In this document: piece after piece, positions 23,762 to 36,180 of the stretch | Layout of the letters: each line of letters opens with the position of its first letter | Position numbering within the stretch: position 1 is the stretch's first letter | Assembly (NCBI GenBank): GCA_009761415.1 | Contig: QUOL01000011.1 | Span: 930,001 to 994,000, forward strand | From: Sarcomyxa edulis | Taxonomy: Eukaryota; Basidiomycota; Agaricomycetes; Agaricales; Mycenaceae | Length of the DNA stretch: 64,000 nucleotides | Direction: 5' to 3' | Notes under the pieces: model-generated | What the model was told of the DNA's origin: nothing | The model's database searches: none | What the model saw: the letters and a program-made list of their open reading frames with translations, nothing else | Made by a program: the position numbers and the translations under genes

Positions 23762-24889
23762 CTAATCAAAGTCTGATTGCGAAGATTTAAATGACTCAAC
23801 TAGGTGACCCAAATCGAAAATGAATTGAGAAGATATCGATGGAGGTCGCTCATGACTATCGTGAGTCGAAAACAGGGGAGTACTCTGCAGACATGGGCGC
23901 CATGATTGGGAGAGAGATATCTCCATCAAGTAATGAACGTGTATGACCCCGTCCAACCATAACGGTACGAAGATGCCCCTACATTCTGCAGATTCCCCTG
24001 AATAGGCCCTGAAATTACGGGGTACACAAAGCTCAAAAGGGACTTTGCCTCCCTCTGAGCTCAACGCAAACATTGGACGTGTTGGGGCAGCGACTGAAAG
24101 GAGAAGCCGTTGGGTATCAGTTCCAGGCCCGTCTGGTGACAATGAACAGATCGCGAATGCGATGGGGGTATACTGCTTCAAGAGTTGAAAATACTCAGAA
24201 ATCGACATCTCCCAACCAGTGCCCATGCCAATCGACGACAATTCTACCGGCGAGGCAGTCTCGCATCCTCAGAGAGGCTCGTGAGCCATCAACTACGGAA
24301 AATTTCTGTCTGATTGCAATTGGCAGGTGGATGGAAAGGGTACTTGAAAGAGAATGCACATATGGAGCAAGTCAGACACACCTTGGCTACTGTAGATCTT
24401 CGCCAATTCTTCCGCCTCTCGTCGGCGGATACAGTAAGAGACGAGATAGACAGAGAGCGTGCACGATCAGATTTGCCTTCCGACCCGAACCACGAAGTTC
24501 TTTTTCTCGTTCCCTGTCAGCATGCACGGTTCACCGGAGTACTCACCTCTAGGCGTACAGGTACTGCATACAACATCTACAGCCACCACATCTACAGCCA
24601 CCATGAAGTTGTATGGTCGATCTCGGAGAGTCTGAACGGATTGCCGAACAAATTCGACTTTGTATGTAATAATCGTGTCACTGCTTTCATCTTCACCAAA
24701 TTTCCAAGCATCTCTCGGGTTTGTCACTTGTGTATCTCTTTCGGGAATATCAGAGGATCCTGTTGCGCGTGAAATGACAATGGTGCGTGCTCTAGAGAAC
24801 AAGCGCAAGGGCTGTTAGTTCAAGCTCATCAGATAGTTACAGTCGACTTCTGTCGTAATCGGAGGCTCGAAACTCTTTCCAGCTGTCAT
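23762..24889 (-). CDS. uncertain gene of unknown function
   Basis: Two open minus-strand blocks have fairly natural composition. One begins near 24889 (MTAGKSFEPPITTEVD), may splice to RTIVISRATGSSDIPER, and runs to about 24550. The other, from about 24241 to 23762, reads ISEYFQLLKQYTPIAF and GKVPFELCVPRNFRAY before ending FKSSQSDFD. The middle part is unclear and the splice acceptor after the first exon is poor. The proposed start overlaps the start of the plus-strand DUF6697-like gene by two bases, which is unlikely for two working genes. It may be a decayed or misjoined gene. No family was recognised. Confidence 0.25.
24573..24602. repeat. two perfect 15-bp tandem copies
   Basis: ACATCTACAGCCACC occurs twice in a row. 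In the minus reading frame it makes the duplicated peptide VAVDVVAVDVV. Confidence 0.9.
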
Positions 24890-26366
24890 GAAGACTGAAT
24901 CAGTGGAGTCTATTCGAGTAAAGATTGAGGAGTCTGATGTTGAATGCCTGGTAGCTTTGGAGGTCGAGGTGTGTCACGTCTTTCAGACTCAACTTCTGGC
25001 GTTGACACGTCTCAAGGAGAAGGATCCGGAGCCCCGTGTTGTATCCGTCAAACAAGACCCTCAGGACTGTGAGCTTCACCTCTCTCTTCCAGATCCGGTG
25101 TTGAGGCCTGCAAAGAAACACCGATTCTTTCTGGAGGCCGTCGAAGTTCCGACATTCGCGTCTCTGTCTCAGAAACCTCTTTCATACGTTTTGAAAGAGG
25201 AAGATATCAAGAAGATCAAGGCGTTGAAGAATGTTGAGATCCTGTCTATCTCTTCTTCTCAAAGCCAGTTTGTTGACCGATTCTGTGCTGCAGCCTAAAG
25301 TGAAGAAGAGCAAGAATCCGTTCTCACTCAATCCAAGCTCCATTCATCGTCGAATTGTCTCTATTGGTGTCGAGCCGTATCCTATAGTACGAGAGGATAC
25401 CACCGATGATACCGTCACGAGATATTTCATGTCTGCCGTGTACGGAGGAAGTCCGGTAGATACATTCCCCATAATCAAGAAGGAGCTGTTGGCCAAGCAT
25501 GGACTCAACGATTTCATGTATCCCAGTCTGGAAATGAATCCTGAAGCGCCGCAGTTGCCAGGTGCTCCTGGCCTATTTTACATTGGAGGATTTGGCAGAC
25601 CTGCAGATGACTGGCCCAGGATCCAAAGGGTCATTGTTCGTTTAGGCCCCTCATTGTGGTTTTACGTTGGATCGTATAAACTTTCTCCTACTGACTCGCT
25701 TACGAGGCTGGAGTGGGCTGATCAGGACCCAAAGGTAGGTGTTATCTCGCTCTTTGACATACTACCCTTCCTTCGTAATCAAGCTCATGATATCGGGTAG
25801 TTTCGCCGCGTCTGGCAAGACTACATTCTCCAGAAACATACGACAGCGCGAGCTCGCATAGGACTTCGACGCCAGCTCGGACGCAAACCAACTCAGGACG
25901 AACTGGAGACTGCATTGTCTGACACGACCAACACTTTTAACGATGTCACGCGTGAAGATGTCGATCGCGCATTTCGTCGTGGCCACGAGGTTCGTATCGA
26001 GATCCGTTAGACGTCGTTGTCGTCGTGTTACTGATTAATTGATCACAGGAAATCGCTGTATGGACAATGAAATGCGTCGCGTACGATGCTGACTTCCAGC
26101 GGAATATCGCAACTCAATTTTCGGCTTGGGTCCCTCCCCCATCGCAGAAGAAGAAAAGAGGCGCTGGGTCTAAGCGGACTAAGGAGGCGAAAGAGTCACC
26201 GCAAAAAACGCTCGGAGCACCCTCTCGGGGACGGAAGCGTAAACGGGTCGAGGATTCTTTCTCAGAGAACGAAGATGAAGTATATGATGTTGGGAACGAG
26301 GCAAGTGAGCCTGAGGTCTTAAGTTACAAGCACAAAGGAACACGCTCTCGTCCTAAACTATTGTAG
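24888..26366 (+). CDS. DUF6697-like protein, arm A (intact copy)
   Basis: Four exons: 24888-25232, 25294-25734, 25801-25989 and 26049-26366. An apparent frame change near 25240 is resolved by a 61-bp intron (donor GTTGAG, acceptor GCTGCAG) whose counterpart is conserved in arm B. The middle domain has LWFYVGSYKLSPTDSLT and LEWADQDPK, then FRRVWQDYIL and VWTMKCVAYDADFQ. This resembles a mushroom-specific domain of unknown function that I associate with DUF6697. The C-terminus is basic, with GRKRKRVED, suggesting nuclear localisation. The true start may be elsewhere because the ATG overlaps a possible minus-strand start. Biochemical function is unknown. Confidence 0.7.
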
Positions 26367-26750
26367 ATTTTCATGGATTTTCACGATTCCTCCAACCTTC
26401 TGGAAACTTGAAAGTGCTTACTATCAGTATCGGATTGCGAATTCGTCAGGAGCGTGTATGTCACGAGATGGTGACATGACGCGCGTTTATGTCGCGTCTC
26501 GGAGGACGATGAGAGAGCTGATGCGCACATGAAAGATACAATGTGCAATATATTATATAGGGATTTCCATCTGTGTTGTTCCACCGTATGGGCATATAGA
26601 AGTACTTCAAAGAAATTTCCTCGATGACATACAAATACAAACGCCCGACGATCCTTGCAAGTAAATTCTTCATATCGAGAAAGGAAAACCACTAGATTCG
26701 AATAGAAGAGAGTGACTTGACTAAAGCTCGAGGAGGACGTTCAACGTTCG
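26367..26750. other. spacer at the inner edge of arm A
   Basis: Between the convergent 3' ends of the DUF6697-like gene and the next minus-strand gene. No gene seen; it probably holds both 3' untranslated regions. Confidence 0.4.
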
Positions 26751-28152
26751 CTAATAGGCAACATTCCGGGACCACTCCTCTTCGTCATCATCCGACCCAG
26801 CTTCAGTGGTGTCGGATTCCATAGGACCCTCTTTCTTGGGTTCTCCTCCCCATTTACCCCACCTTGCAATGTTCTCGCAGTTGTAAGCGCTATCGTTGTA
26901 CATCCTCCACTCGTCTTTCCACTGCCTTACACTCTTATACCAAATCACATTTGGTGTATGCGCCTTCTTCCCAACGAAATCAAATCCACCCATCCATTCC
27001 ATGTGCCCTTTGATCTTACCTCCACCGAGGAAGATAATGTGGCCCGTGTTCTCTTCGCCGTAGGTCATCACACCCTCTCCTGACTCACGTCCACGCCACA
27101 TAAAATTGCACTGAGCGCCGATACTAGTAGGGGGTGGGCCGACGGAACGGATGACACCGGATATAGCACCAAGTTGAAAGCCACCCCAAAGATGTGAAGG
27201 CCGATTCGAGGAGTCTGAGGTACATAGTCGGACCAGCATAGGTTGCCCGCTTTCATAGTTGCTGGTGTAGCCGAGGAGGAAAGGCGCGCTAATTTCGAAT
27301 CGTCCTTGCAGCTCTAAATGTGGAAGTTTCTGAGACCACAATGAAATCAGTTTCGAACACCGTTTTAGCACGACAAGTCTATTATACCTTAGTACTGCCT
27401 TTGGCTTTCGGCTTGCTAACGGGTACTGCCTTCGCCTTTCCAGTCTTCTTCGATTTGGACGAGAATGCCAGAATCTCTTTGCTAACGACGCGTTCCAAAG
27501 ATGGATTGTCCACCAACCGACCCACGAGGACGCGTAAGTTCGCTACAGACATATTGGCGACTATGTCATGCAACTCGTCGCGTGCGGTAGGCTCCGAGTC
27601 AAAGGGTTCCACTTCTTCCACTTCTGAGTTCGAGGCTTCTTCATCTGCGATCAAAAATCTCTCCATATCAGCGTTAAACGCCTTTTTCATTTCCTGTCGT
27701 CGTTTTTCTTCTTCGATCTCTTCAAGCTTCTTATCGCGGTAATACTTCTCCTTTGCTTCCTTGTTGACTTCGGCGTACCGAGCCTCCAAGACTCTTTCGA
27801 GATCCAATATCTTCTGCGGCACTTGAAGTGATTTGTCTGCAGAGAACGCAGCAAGCAAGGCCTTCTTCGCGGGCCCCTTTGTTTTGAGAGGCTTGAGTCC
27901 ATAATGAAGAAGCTGTGCAGTGTAAAAGGCAGCGTCGGGATCCTTGTGAGGAGGAGGTTGCCTTTTCGCCACTGTCCCCTTCTTGGTAAGGACTGGAGGA
28001 GGTTCCGTATACGTGAGCAGTGTATAGAGCCTTGAATGTTCCTCCCTTAAGTAGCGACGTCTAGCTCCCTCGGTCTCGACGTAAAAATCGGACCCGTCAT
28101 GAAAGAAGCCATCTTGGGAAATGGGAGGAGCAAAGCATCCAAAGTCATCCAT
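26751..28152 (-). CDS. conserved-looking protein of unknown function, helical N-half and tryptophan-rich C-half
   Basis: Two exons: 28152 to about 27389, and about 27331 to 26751. The join STK then KLPHLELQGRF uses a 57-bp intron. The N-terminal half begins MDDFGCFAPPI and is mostly charged helix (residues about 110-190, rich in K and E, probably coiled coil). It ends in a basic patch KSKKTGKAKA. The C-terminal half, about 200 residues, has many W, G and aromatic positions: HLWGGFQLGAISG, HIIFLGGGKIKGHMEWMGGFDF and VIWYKSVRQWKDEW. It looks like a single folded, probably beta-rich domain that I cannot name. The tail is acidic. Good codon character and intact frames support a real gene. Confidence 0.65.
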
Positions 28153-28442
28153 ATGATGCTAGCACAACAGTGAGAACAAATTCGAACTGAAAGAACAACG
28201 AGCAAGAACTGGTCGAAAGCAAATTCAGAATTAGTAGAAATTCCGCCAATCGGGTCACACCATAACGCGTCGCGTCGCGCTTATCGCAAGGGCTCAGGTT
28301 AGAGCGAAAAAAGACTGGTCACTTGAGATAATACAGAGATATAATAAGTAATGTATTGATAGAATCGAGATGCATATGCTAAGAACAGAGAAGCAAAGGA
28401 CGAAAGAAAACAACGACAGCGAGACGAGAGCGAAAGACCTGG

Positions 28443-30568
28443 TCAATCCACGTCTTCCATGCCTCCTAGACCAGGAATGTGAACAGGACCAGCTCCTGAT
28501 GTTGGGGGAGATGTGAACGAGAACCTGGAAGTTGAGGGGGCACTCGCTTGCTTCTCCAACTTCCGTTTCTTGTCTTGCCGGTAAGTATGCTTTTTTCGTT
28601 GAGTTTTGCAAAACGAGGAAATTGTGTCGAGTGCATCGCAGACATGATGTTTACTTGGTCTGTCCGCAAGACTAGAAGGGGTGATTAGTATTCTGATGTT
28701 TTACGCCTGAGAGCGGGACGTACTGGCCAATCATCTCTTCAACAATGTCAGGCGCACTCAAGAACGGCATCAATTCCAATACTTTCGCATAAACTTTCAG
28801 CAAAACAGTCGATCCACCTTTCATCGACACTGCTGTGTCAGTCCAACCCTCGAATCTATCCTTGATCTTCGGTCTGAACTCTTCTCTGAGATCATCCAAA
28901 TCGGGGTCAGACGGATCCATGTCTAGGTATCCCAGAGGGTCCCCATCATCGCCATCATCCAATCCCGGAAGCATAGGAAGTCCCATCATTAATGCAGCGA
29001 AGGCCATGGGATGCGTGGGCGCCGTTCCAGGTGTGACAACCGCATTGACCCATCTCTCTACACGCTCTCGCCGCGGTGAAGACGCATGTCGTAATTTTAC
29101 GATTTCCGTAATTTCAGCCTTATTTTCGTCATCTTCTATGTGGCAGAATGAAGAACGGAGGGCAGCGCGGATGGAGTAGACAGTGTCGAAAAGTTCTTTC
29201 TCTAATATCTGGAGACTACGAGATCGATGTGGGGGATCGAAAGACAGGACGGACACGGCTGTTTGTAGGGTCAACGCATCTCGAGGGCGTAGAAGAAAAG
29301 AATGAGAGTCGAGGAGGTTGACGATCTTGCGCGACAGATTTTCGGACGCATAGATGTCAAGTGCAGCTACCAGAGTTTCGGAGGAACTGGTCGCGACCTT
29401 GGCCAATATAGATAGAAGAGTCGCCGAAGTGGCGTCCGCGTCTGCACTGATGGATAGCAAGCTATTGTAGAGGGCCAAAGACGGCGTAAGCTTGAAGGTT
29501 GCAAGTAAAGCTTCTTGTATAAGATTTCGAAGTTCAAGTCTCTGGGCGTTGATTCCGTCAGACCAATGACTGGCATGTAAACGACAAGGACATCGCTCGT
29601 CGTCATCAGATTCGGACTCGTCACCGTCGTAATCTGCGTCTTTCTTATCGTAGCAGGGTTCCTCGTCGTCGAAGTCCTCAAATTCATCTTCGTCGTCGTC
29701 GTCGGCTGCGTGAATAGCTGTAGTTATAGCGTCGAACACGAGGCTTCAATTACCCACATTTGCGGCCACCATATAGCAAATTTTCCAATGCTCCCCAACC
29801 CATTACATGTTCAATATTGGCTAGCATTTCGGTAATGCGTTGTTTTGCGGAAGGCCCCCCCGTATCTAGCAAAGACACAAAGAGGTCGCGCCATAACCAC
29901 AACAAGGCTTCACTAATAGTCGCTCCAGTCAGGGCAAATGTCTTTATAATCTTGCCATTCCCTTGCTTGATAGATAAATTCACAGGCAGGTTCATGAACG
30001 AGCATTTGCACCTTCAGAGAAATAATGATGAAGGTAAAGGACAGATAAGGCTGGAATGATTACTCACCCGCCACGAGTGATATTGATCTTGTCCAGCACT
30101 TCAGCAGAAAATAACAAGCACCGATGACCCTCTGCATAGTTGGCCTTGAACTCGTACACGGAACTCCAGATATCATTCATCCAGTCGAGCAAGCTATCCA
30201 CTGATTCGGAGAGGAGTTCGTCGCGTCTGGAACGTTCCTTGACGAATGCTCGCTTTGAATCCCGAGCAAGTTCATCGAGCAGACTATCAATCTCCCTCTT
30301 CTTGCCTTTGAGATCCAGCTTCGGTGCGTCGGAATATCGAGTTTGTAACCGCGTTGCAGCGGACATGACTGTATCGCACACACACCCATACAAGGTTAGC
30401 ATCTCCTATCGGCATCTCCACAAAAACTCTTCGTGAACACATACCTTTCTTTGCCTTGTCTTTTGGAACGATATCCAGCAATGTTGCAAGGTGTTTCTGG
30501 AGCAGATCATTCTGTGCTTCGACAGGTAGCGATTCGTATATCCGGATGAATTTTGAGCTTGGAGACAT
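28443..30568 (-). CDS. unrecognised protein with acidic loop and helical repeats
   Basis: At least five exons. It starts MSPSSKFIRIYESL, continues VMSAATRLQTRYSD after a first intron, then has a basic-rich helical part with DSLLDELARDSK. A later exon contains LWLWRDLFVSLLDTGG and HVMGWGALENLLYGGR, then an acidic run (DDDDEDEFEDFDDEE). Another block follows with LARDA-like helices such as LLSILAKVATSSSETLVAALD. A last exon joined as EEMIG then HLADRPSKHHVCDAL ends GLGGMEDVD. The predominance of amphipathic helices suggests an alpha-solenoid-like scaffold. I do not recognise the family. Confidence 0.65.
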
Positions 30569-31138
30569 GGCCGAAGTTGGGGAAACGAAACGAAGATGTT
30601 ATCTATGATTTGAGTGGATTCGAAGCACGATACAACTTTGGATGTGGCGGCAGACAAGTCTCTCAAAATGAAAAAGGTGTCAGTAAAGACGGAGGTCACT
30701 AGCAATGTGACAGGATGTGATATAGTGTCACCCGGAGATTCGGTCTGAATATTTTTCGAGTTATTTCATCTTTATTCTGCACCTTCATGTCGTTGTCCTC
30801 CTGGCTGCTAGCTAATTGTCGACACAGTATGCCTTGAAGACCTTGAACAATCCGACAACATGCAGGCAAGAAACAATTGTTCGGATCTAAGTTGGACCTT
30901 GCGAAATCACGTCGGTCCGTTACTGTTAACGCTGTGATTTTTGCCTCGAGGCAACCTTCCATACCTGGCTGCCGACCTCGTTGTGTGGTGGTTTGACATT
31001 GGGCACGTTGAAAACGCGCGTACAATGCCCTAAAGACCATCTCTTACCTGCTCGTTTCCAAACATTTCTTCCTTTCTTCTCATTCCTACTCTCAGTGGTG
31101 CCAGCACTCGATTCTCCCGTTGAATTAAAACTGATCTT
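30569..31138. other. divergent promoter region
   Basis: Lies between a minus-strand gene starting at 30568 and a plus-strand gene starting at 31139. Short C/T-rich stretches sit just before the plus gene. No TATA box or gene could be assigned with confidence. Confidence 0.4.
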
Positions 31139-34100
31139 ATGGCTAGCCATTCACCTCAACGCAGCAGGAAAGCCCAAGCTCACTCATCTACACAAGGTGA
31201 GTATTTCATTTCAATTTGAATGCGTTCGAATGAGCAAGCTATTGTCTCGCTATCTCGTCATTGAGTGCAAATCGCGGTCGATAGCTCGGCTGTGCGCCGC
31301 CTTATCGGGTCGTCGTTCTAGCCTTTGTGTCCTACTTAATCTGATCATCTTCTTCTCTTCCCAGCACCAATGCAGAATCAACCGCCCCCTCGTGAGATGT
31401 CTCCATCTCCTCCATTCCGTGACAGACCACGAACCCTGAAAGCGCAATCGATGCCTCTCGTACCGTCTGTCATGCAATTGTTCGGTGGCCAAAGTCAACA
31501 GCAATCTCAAGGACCTCAACCTAGCCCTACAGCGTCCAATTCTTCTCGCCGATCCCCTGTACCGACTGCAACAAGACATCTTCCATCGCCTCCCAAGGAT
31601 CAAAGCTCTACTCCTCCAAGCATCCATATGACCCATTATCCTCGACCCATAAACCGGATCCCACCTCCTCAATTTCTCACAAAGTATGGGATGGGTGAAG
31701 ATTGGAAGATGACGGACGAGTTATTAGCTGATATTGAGCGTGCGGACTTGCAGCAGGCGCAAGGGCAGGGTCAGGCTTCTTATACACGAGGCGAATCGGA
31801 TTCTCCACATAAAGACCCGGTAGTTGAGAGGGTCAGGGCTAGCGACAGATCTAGCACCAGCCCCAAAGAGATTACGGACAGCGTACGAGGTCGACAGGAA
31901 GCGAGCCCACAGACCCGAGCTAAGCAACCTACATCCCCCACGGCATCAACCTTTCCGCAACAGCAGCATTCTACACCAGAACGGCGTCCTTCTCCCTCGT
32001 ATCATACGCCCCTTGGCTCTCCGGGCGAGCACAGCGCTAATTATGCACAGTACACACGTGAACCTGCCATGCTCCGCAGACCCCCCATGAGTGCAGCTAA
32101 TCCCATACTGCCTGCCCAAGCCCGTGCATCGGATAGGTCTCTTCCTGTACAAGAGGAACAAGAGGACGAAGAAGCTATTGCTTCCAGGAACCACTCGAAG
32201 TCCCGCGATCGCGATCGCGACCGCGAGAACTGGGACACTCTCCCAGATCGACAGAATTCCCCGACACCGTCGTCAGATACGAATCCTAATGGTCACTCAT
32301 CTCACCGTGCCCATGTCCACGAGAACGGACGTACGAGTCGAGCAGGTCACAGAGAAGATGACGATGACGATACACTAATTGAGAAAGATTCCGATGAACC
32401 ACGATTGCAAGACGGCAGGGGGCGCTCGTCTGAAGAAGAGGAAACATATACTCCTCGTTCCCCGGTCGCCACTTTGCCAGATAATGGCCCCACCAGGTTC
32501 CTGCCGCCGCCATCGCAGAACCCCAATCCTCGAGCTCCAGTCCGGGCCAAACCCAGAACTGGGGCCACTGATCAGATGGGCTTGAGGGGAATCGATCCTA
32601 CTGTATTCGAGCAAACCGGAAGTCTCGCGATGTTAGCAGACCAAGTTCCTGATCACCCTCCGCAGTATGCAGAACATCGTCGATCCCTACCTCAACAATA
32701 CAACCAACAATATAATGATCGCCGTCCATCAGATAATTCAGGACAGTACTATCCCGATATGCATTCCGAGGACTTACAGAACTATTTGGATGATTCGGCC
32801 TCAGCGTATATTCAGTCGTATCTCCATTCTCCTCGTCCCAATGCCCCAATTCCGCCGACCCCGCACAGTCAAACCGCTGCACCTTCACCCTCAATCTCAG
32901 GACACTACGGTCAACCTGGTCTTCCATCGTTCAGTCCGGCACCACCTATGGGTTCACCCTACCCATATCCTTTCACTCACGTGCGTCGCAGCAACACATA
33001 CTCTGGCCATCCTAATCGTCCTCCCATCTCCTCCAATTACGATCCAAATCACCCATCCGTGATCCAGGAACAGCTCGCCAGACAATGGCAGGTCTACGCG
33101 CAGAACAATCAAGGTCACGTATCTGATTCGACGTTCTCCCCATCTGGGACGCCTGCTGGTCCCGGTTACAATACGTGGGCGTATCTGCACACAAACCGTA
33201 CACTAGGTCGCCCAGGTCTGATGCACGATCCTATGAGCTTACAGTCTAGTCCGAGCCACGAGCCCATACCGCTTCCTCCTCCGCCAAACTCTGTAGGTCT
33301 GAAGAAGAAGGATCGACTCACTAATCTGCGTAATGCACAAGTGAAACCTAGGAAACCCCCGCCCAGAGTGGATAGTACGCAGCCGAGAGAGACTAGTCCT
33401 GAGCCGTCCTCTTCTGGAGAAGAGACGGCGGGCGAGGAACAATCTCAGTTTGCGATTCCCGAGGAGGGCAATTGGGTCAACGGTGCCATTCCTATTGCAC
33501 CTCCTGATGACGGAGAATGGATCGACGAGGACGACGACGGCGACGATGAGGATCTTTTAGACTTAGAATATCACCCTTCGTATGTGAGTAATGTCGAGAA
33601 GCGACGGCGTCGGTGGGATGTACGCTGGGAAGGGATGATCCAGGCAGTAAGTACAACAGATCTTGATCATTGAGATAGTTCTGACCTTGACTTTCCCTCT
33701 GGGTCTATAGTTCCAAGCTCTTGATCGTCAGACGGATGCTACTCTTGTGTTACTGGCTGCTCCTTCGCACTCGACAAAACTCCACACCCTCACTTCACGA
33801 TCCATCAGGAGGGATTCAGGTGCCTTGATGAAATCCTCAGCGATGTCCACCATTCGTACAGGTTTCCGTCAGATCGCGGCTCAACGACGCATTACGCGGT
33901 CCCATAAACCTCTGGTAGATATGCTCATGGTTCGTTCCGAATCTTCGGACGGTGACGAATCGCGGGAAGAAGAGCTCAAGAGTGCTTTGGGTGCTGCGCT
34001 GGGAAGCTTGAGCGCCCTTGGAACCATCTACGAGCAGAGAGAAGCTCGTTGGAATGAGGAGATGCGTCGGATTAGTGAAGACCGTGAAAGAGTCGAGATG

Positions 34101-34145
34101 CTGCTATCTCAAGCTCTTGGAAGTAACGTCGGACGGGCGATCTAG
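31139..34145 (+). CDS. long proline/serine-rich disordered protein with conserved C-terminus
   Basis: Three exons: 31139-31195 (MASHSPQRSRKAQA), a large middle exon to about 33646, and 33711-34145, with frame kept (STQ then APMQNQPPP; GMIQA then FQALDRQ). Nearly 800 residues are rich in P, S, Q and R, with an SRDRDRDREN run near 32200 and acidic runs near 33530. The last exon is different: LVLLAAPSHSTKLHTL, RTGFRQIAAQRR, and a coiled-coil end ALGSLSALGTIYEQREARWNE. The disordered front and compact end suggest a scaffold or adaptor. The family was not recognised. Confidence 0.7.
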
Positions 34146-34485
34146 GTCAAGTTTGTGATTTTATATGTTGTACCTGTGGCCAGCTGGTCTGGTCATATCC
34201 ATCCATGCCACTGTATATGATTATGCATACGGTATAAACGCCAGATATGTTTAGTTAGCTGTAGTTCCAGTGTAAGTTGACGTGTGTCAATTTCTCCGGG
34301 GTCGGGGATCGATTTCAAGAGTTTTTCTTGTGGCATTGACATGCATCAACCCATTACTTATTCCCATCATGATCGCCAAATGATTTAAAAAACAGGCTTG
34401 AACCTCGATCTTGAGCTTCCTGGTCTACAAAAGTGCTACTAGTATACTGTGACAGACAGGATTTTGACCATTTCTTTGACCTCCC
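34146..34485. other. intergenic, no gene seen
   Basis: Spacer between two plus-strand genes. It holds the end of one transcript and the promoter of the hydrolase. No clear element was found. Confidence 0.4.
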
Positions 34486-36112
34486 ATGTTTTTGAATTCG
34501 CTGGCTCTTTTCCTGGTTTTACAAGGCGCCATACAGTCGAGCACAGCGGCGTCTGATCCATTCCATCCTGGAAACTATGCAAAGCAGACGGCAACGTGCA
34601 AGGCGCTGAGACGGACTGATGAGGTCGTCGTCGATATTCAGATGCGTACGTCCCAATTCTTGATCAAGAGCTCTCGTATTCATCAGCGCGTTGCAGGCTA
34701 CGTTGAAGTCAATCCGGAAGCAAAGACTACCTTATTGATGGTGCATGGATGGCCCAGTCTCTGGAGCTCTTGGTCGAATCAGATCCAGGAATTTGGGGTG
34801 AGTGCTGTTTCATGCGACTAGACGTTCGAGTTGACACGCGCACTCATGGTATATGCAGGCCGACTATCATCTCATAGTGCCAGATTTACGCGGTTTTGGT
34901 GAATCTACGCATCCTGGCGACGCGAAACCGTCTGGGACAATGGGTGACATGGTCGGCGACCTCGTCTGCGTACTGGAAAGTGCGAGAATAGACTCTGCTA
35001 TCTGTGTTGGGTTGGTTTTGAATATCTGTAGCCCGGTTCATATTGCTGATTGACATTCTAGGCATGATTGGGGCACTCAGGTTTGTTATGAGGCCGCTCG
35101 CATGCGGCCTGATATCTTCAAAGCTGTCGCAGGTATAACTATCCCCGTGAGTGCCACTGTCTCTCGTCAATGTCTGGGAAATGCCCGGCTGATACGAATC
35201 ATATCATAGTACATTCCTTCGGCGGGCCACTACACGCCTGTCAAAGATCTCGTTGACGTTTTACCGAAGCTCAATTACCAGTTGTTCTTTGATCAGCAAA
35301 CGGCAGCGGCAGCTGCTCAACTGAATGAAGACGTTCGCCGCTCTTTGCGTGGCACCTTGAGGACGGTCGATAGTCCTCCACCTGACACATTTTTGACTAG
35401 CTCAGACACATTTATGGGAGCGTACAGTGATTTAGAAGAGGTACCTGATTTGTTAGACCGTTGCCGAACTTAGAGCTAACTGACTGATGGTCTATTCAGA
35501 TCCCTTCAATACCTTTTTTCACGGAGGAGGAAGAAGATTACTTCGTCGAACAGTATAAGATCCAAGGGTTCCAAAACAGTAATGTCATTCCCTAAATTTA
35601 GCGGCTTCAATACTGATACGAGTCTTGAAGCTTTGGAATTTTATATTGACGAGGTCAAGACGATAGCTTATGTACATTTACTACATGTGCTTACTCTCTA
35701 TGGATTGCCTATCAATAGAATCGCTTCACCTCTTGGCAATTCGCCCATGAACAAGGGAACCACACCATATACTGCCCCGTCTTATCTATTCTTCCCTCAG
35801 ACGTACGTTCTTGAACTCGTCATCCTCTGTGCACAATTTCAGCAAGAAACCATTTAGGATCCCGTCGCAAATTGGGTTCTTGCTGCTCGTATACTCAAAT
35901 CAGCCGATTTCTTGCCCCAGTTGACGACAGAGGTATTTGGCATTTTTTTTCGCGTTTGTATGATGATAGATCAATGCTGAGTGGCACTTTTGCAAAAGGT
36001 ATTGCCTGGTGCGCATTGGGTACACATGGAACATCCGCAAGAGGTCAATGCTATACTTCGCAAATGGTTGACTCAACTCCTTTCGGAGGACGGCAGACAT
36101 GACGAATTGTGA
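34486..36112 (+). CDS. secreted epoxide-hydrolase-like alpha/beta hydrolase
   Basis: About eight short-intron exons encode roughly 400 residues. A signal peptide is likely at MFLNSLALFLVLQGAIQSST. Core signatures of the epoxide hydrolase branch are present in order: HGWP (oxyanion motif) in LLMVHGWPSLWSSW, DLRGFGES, the nucleophile Asp in HDWG directly after an intron, a lid region with RFTSWQFAHEQGN, a charge-relay region around ILPSD..DPVANW, and the catalytic His in GAHWVHMEHPQEV. Such enzymes open epoxides of fatty acids or xenobiotics by way of an ester intermediate. The end is GRHDEL. HDEL is a classic ER-retention signal, so the enzyme may stay in the ER lumen rather than leave the cell. 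Confidence 0.85.
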
Positions 36113-36180
36113 GATCACAGATGATACATCTTCACATCTACATTTGTATAGGTTTATGTTACTACACGAGTCATAACGTG

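Larger units (their letters stand above)
22106..26366. repeat. arm A of an inverted segmental duplication
   Basis: Contains a LysM gene (minus) and a DUF6697-like gene (plus). The same pair, mirrored, lies in arm B at 36181-40322. Homology continues outside the coding parts: the LysM promoter shares the CCTCAGCAAGCA segment and the TATA box position, and intergenic sequence near 23100 read on the minus strand shares GATCATCAAGTAACAG with 39340-39360. Confidence 0.8.

Noticed and set aside
25231..25300. Apparent frameshift making the DUF6697-like gene of arm A a pseudogene
   Set aside because: A 61-bp GT..AG intron restores the frame (ALKN then PKVKKS), and the arm B copy has the matching intron.
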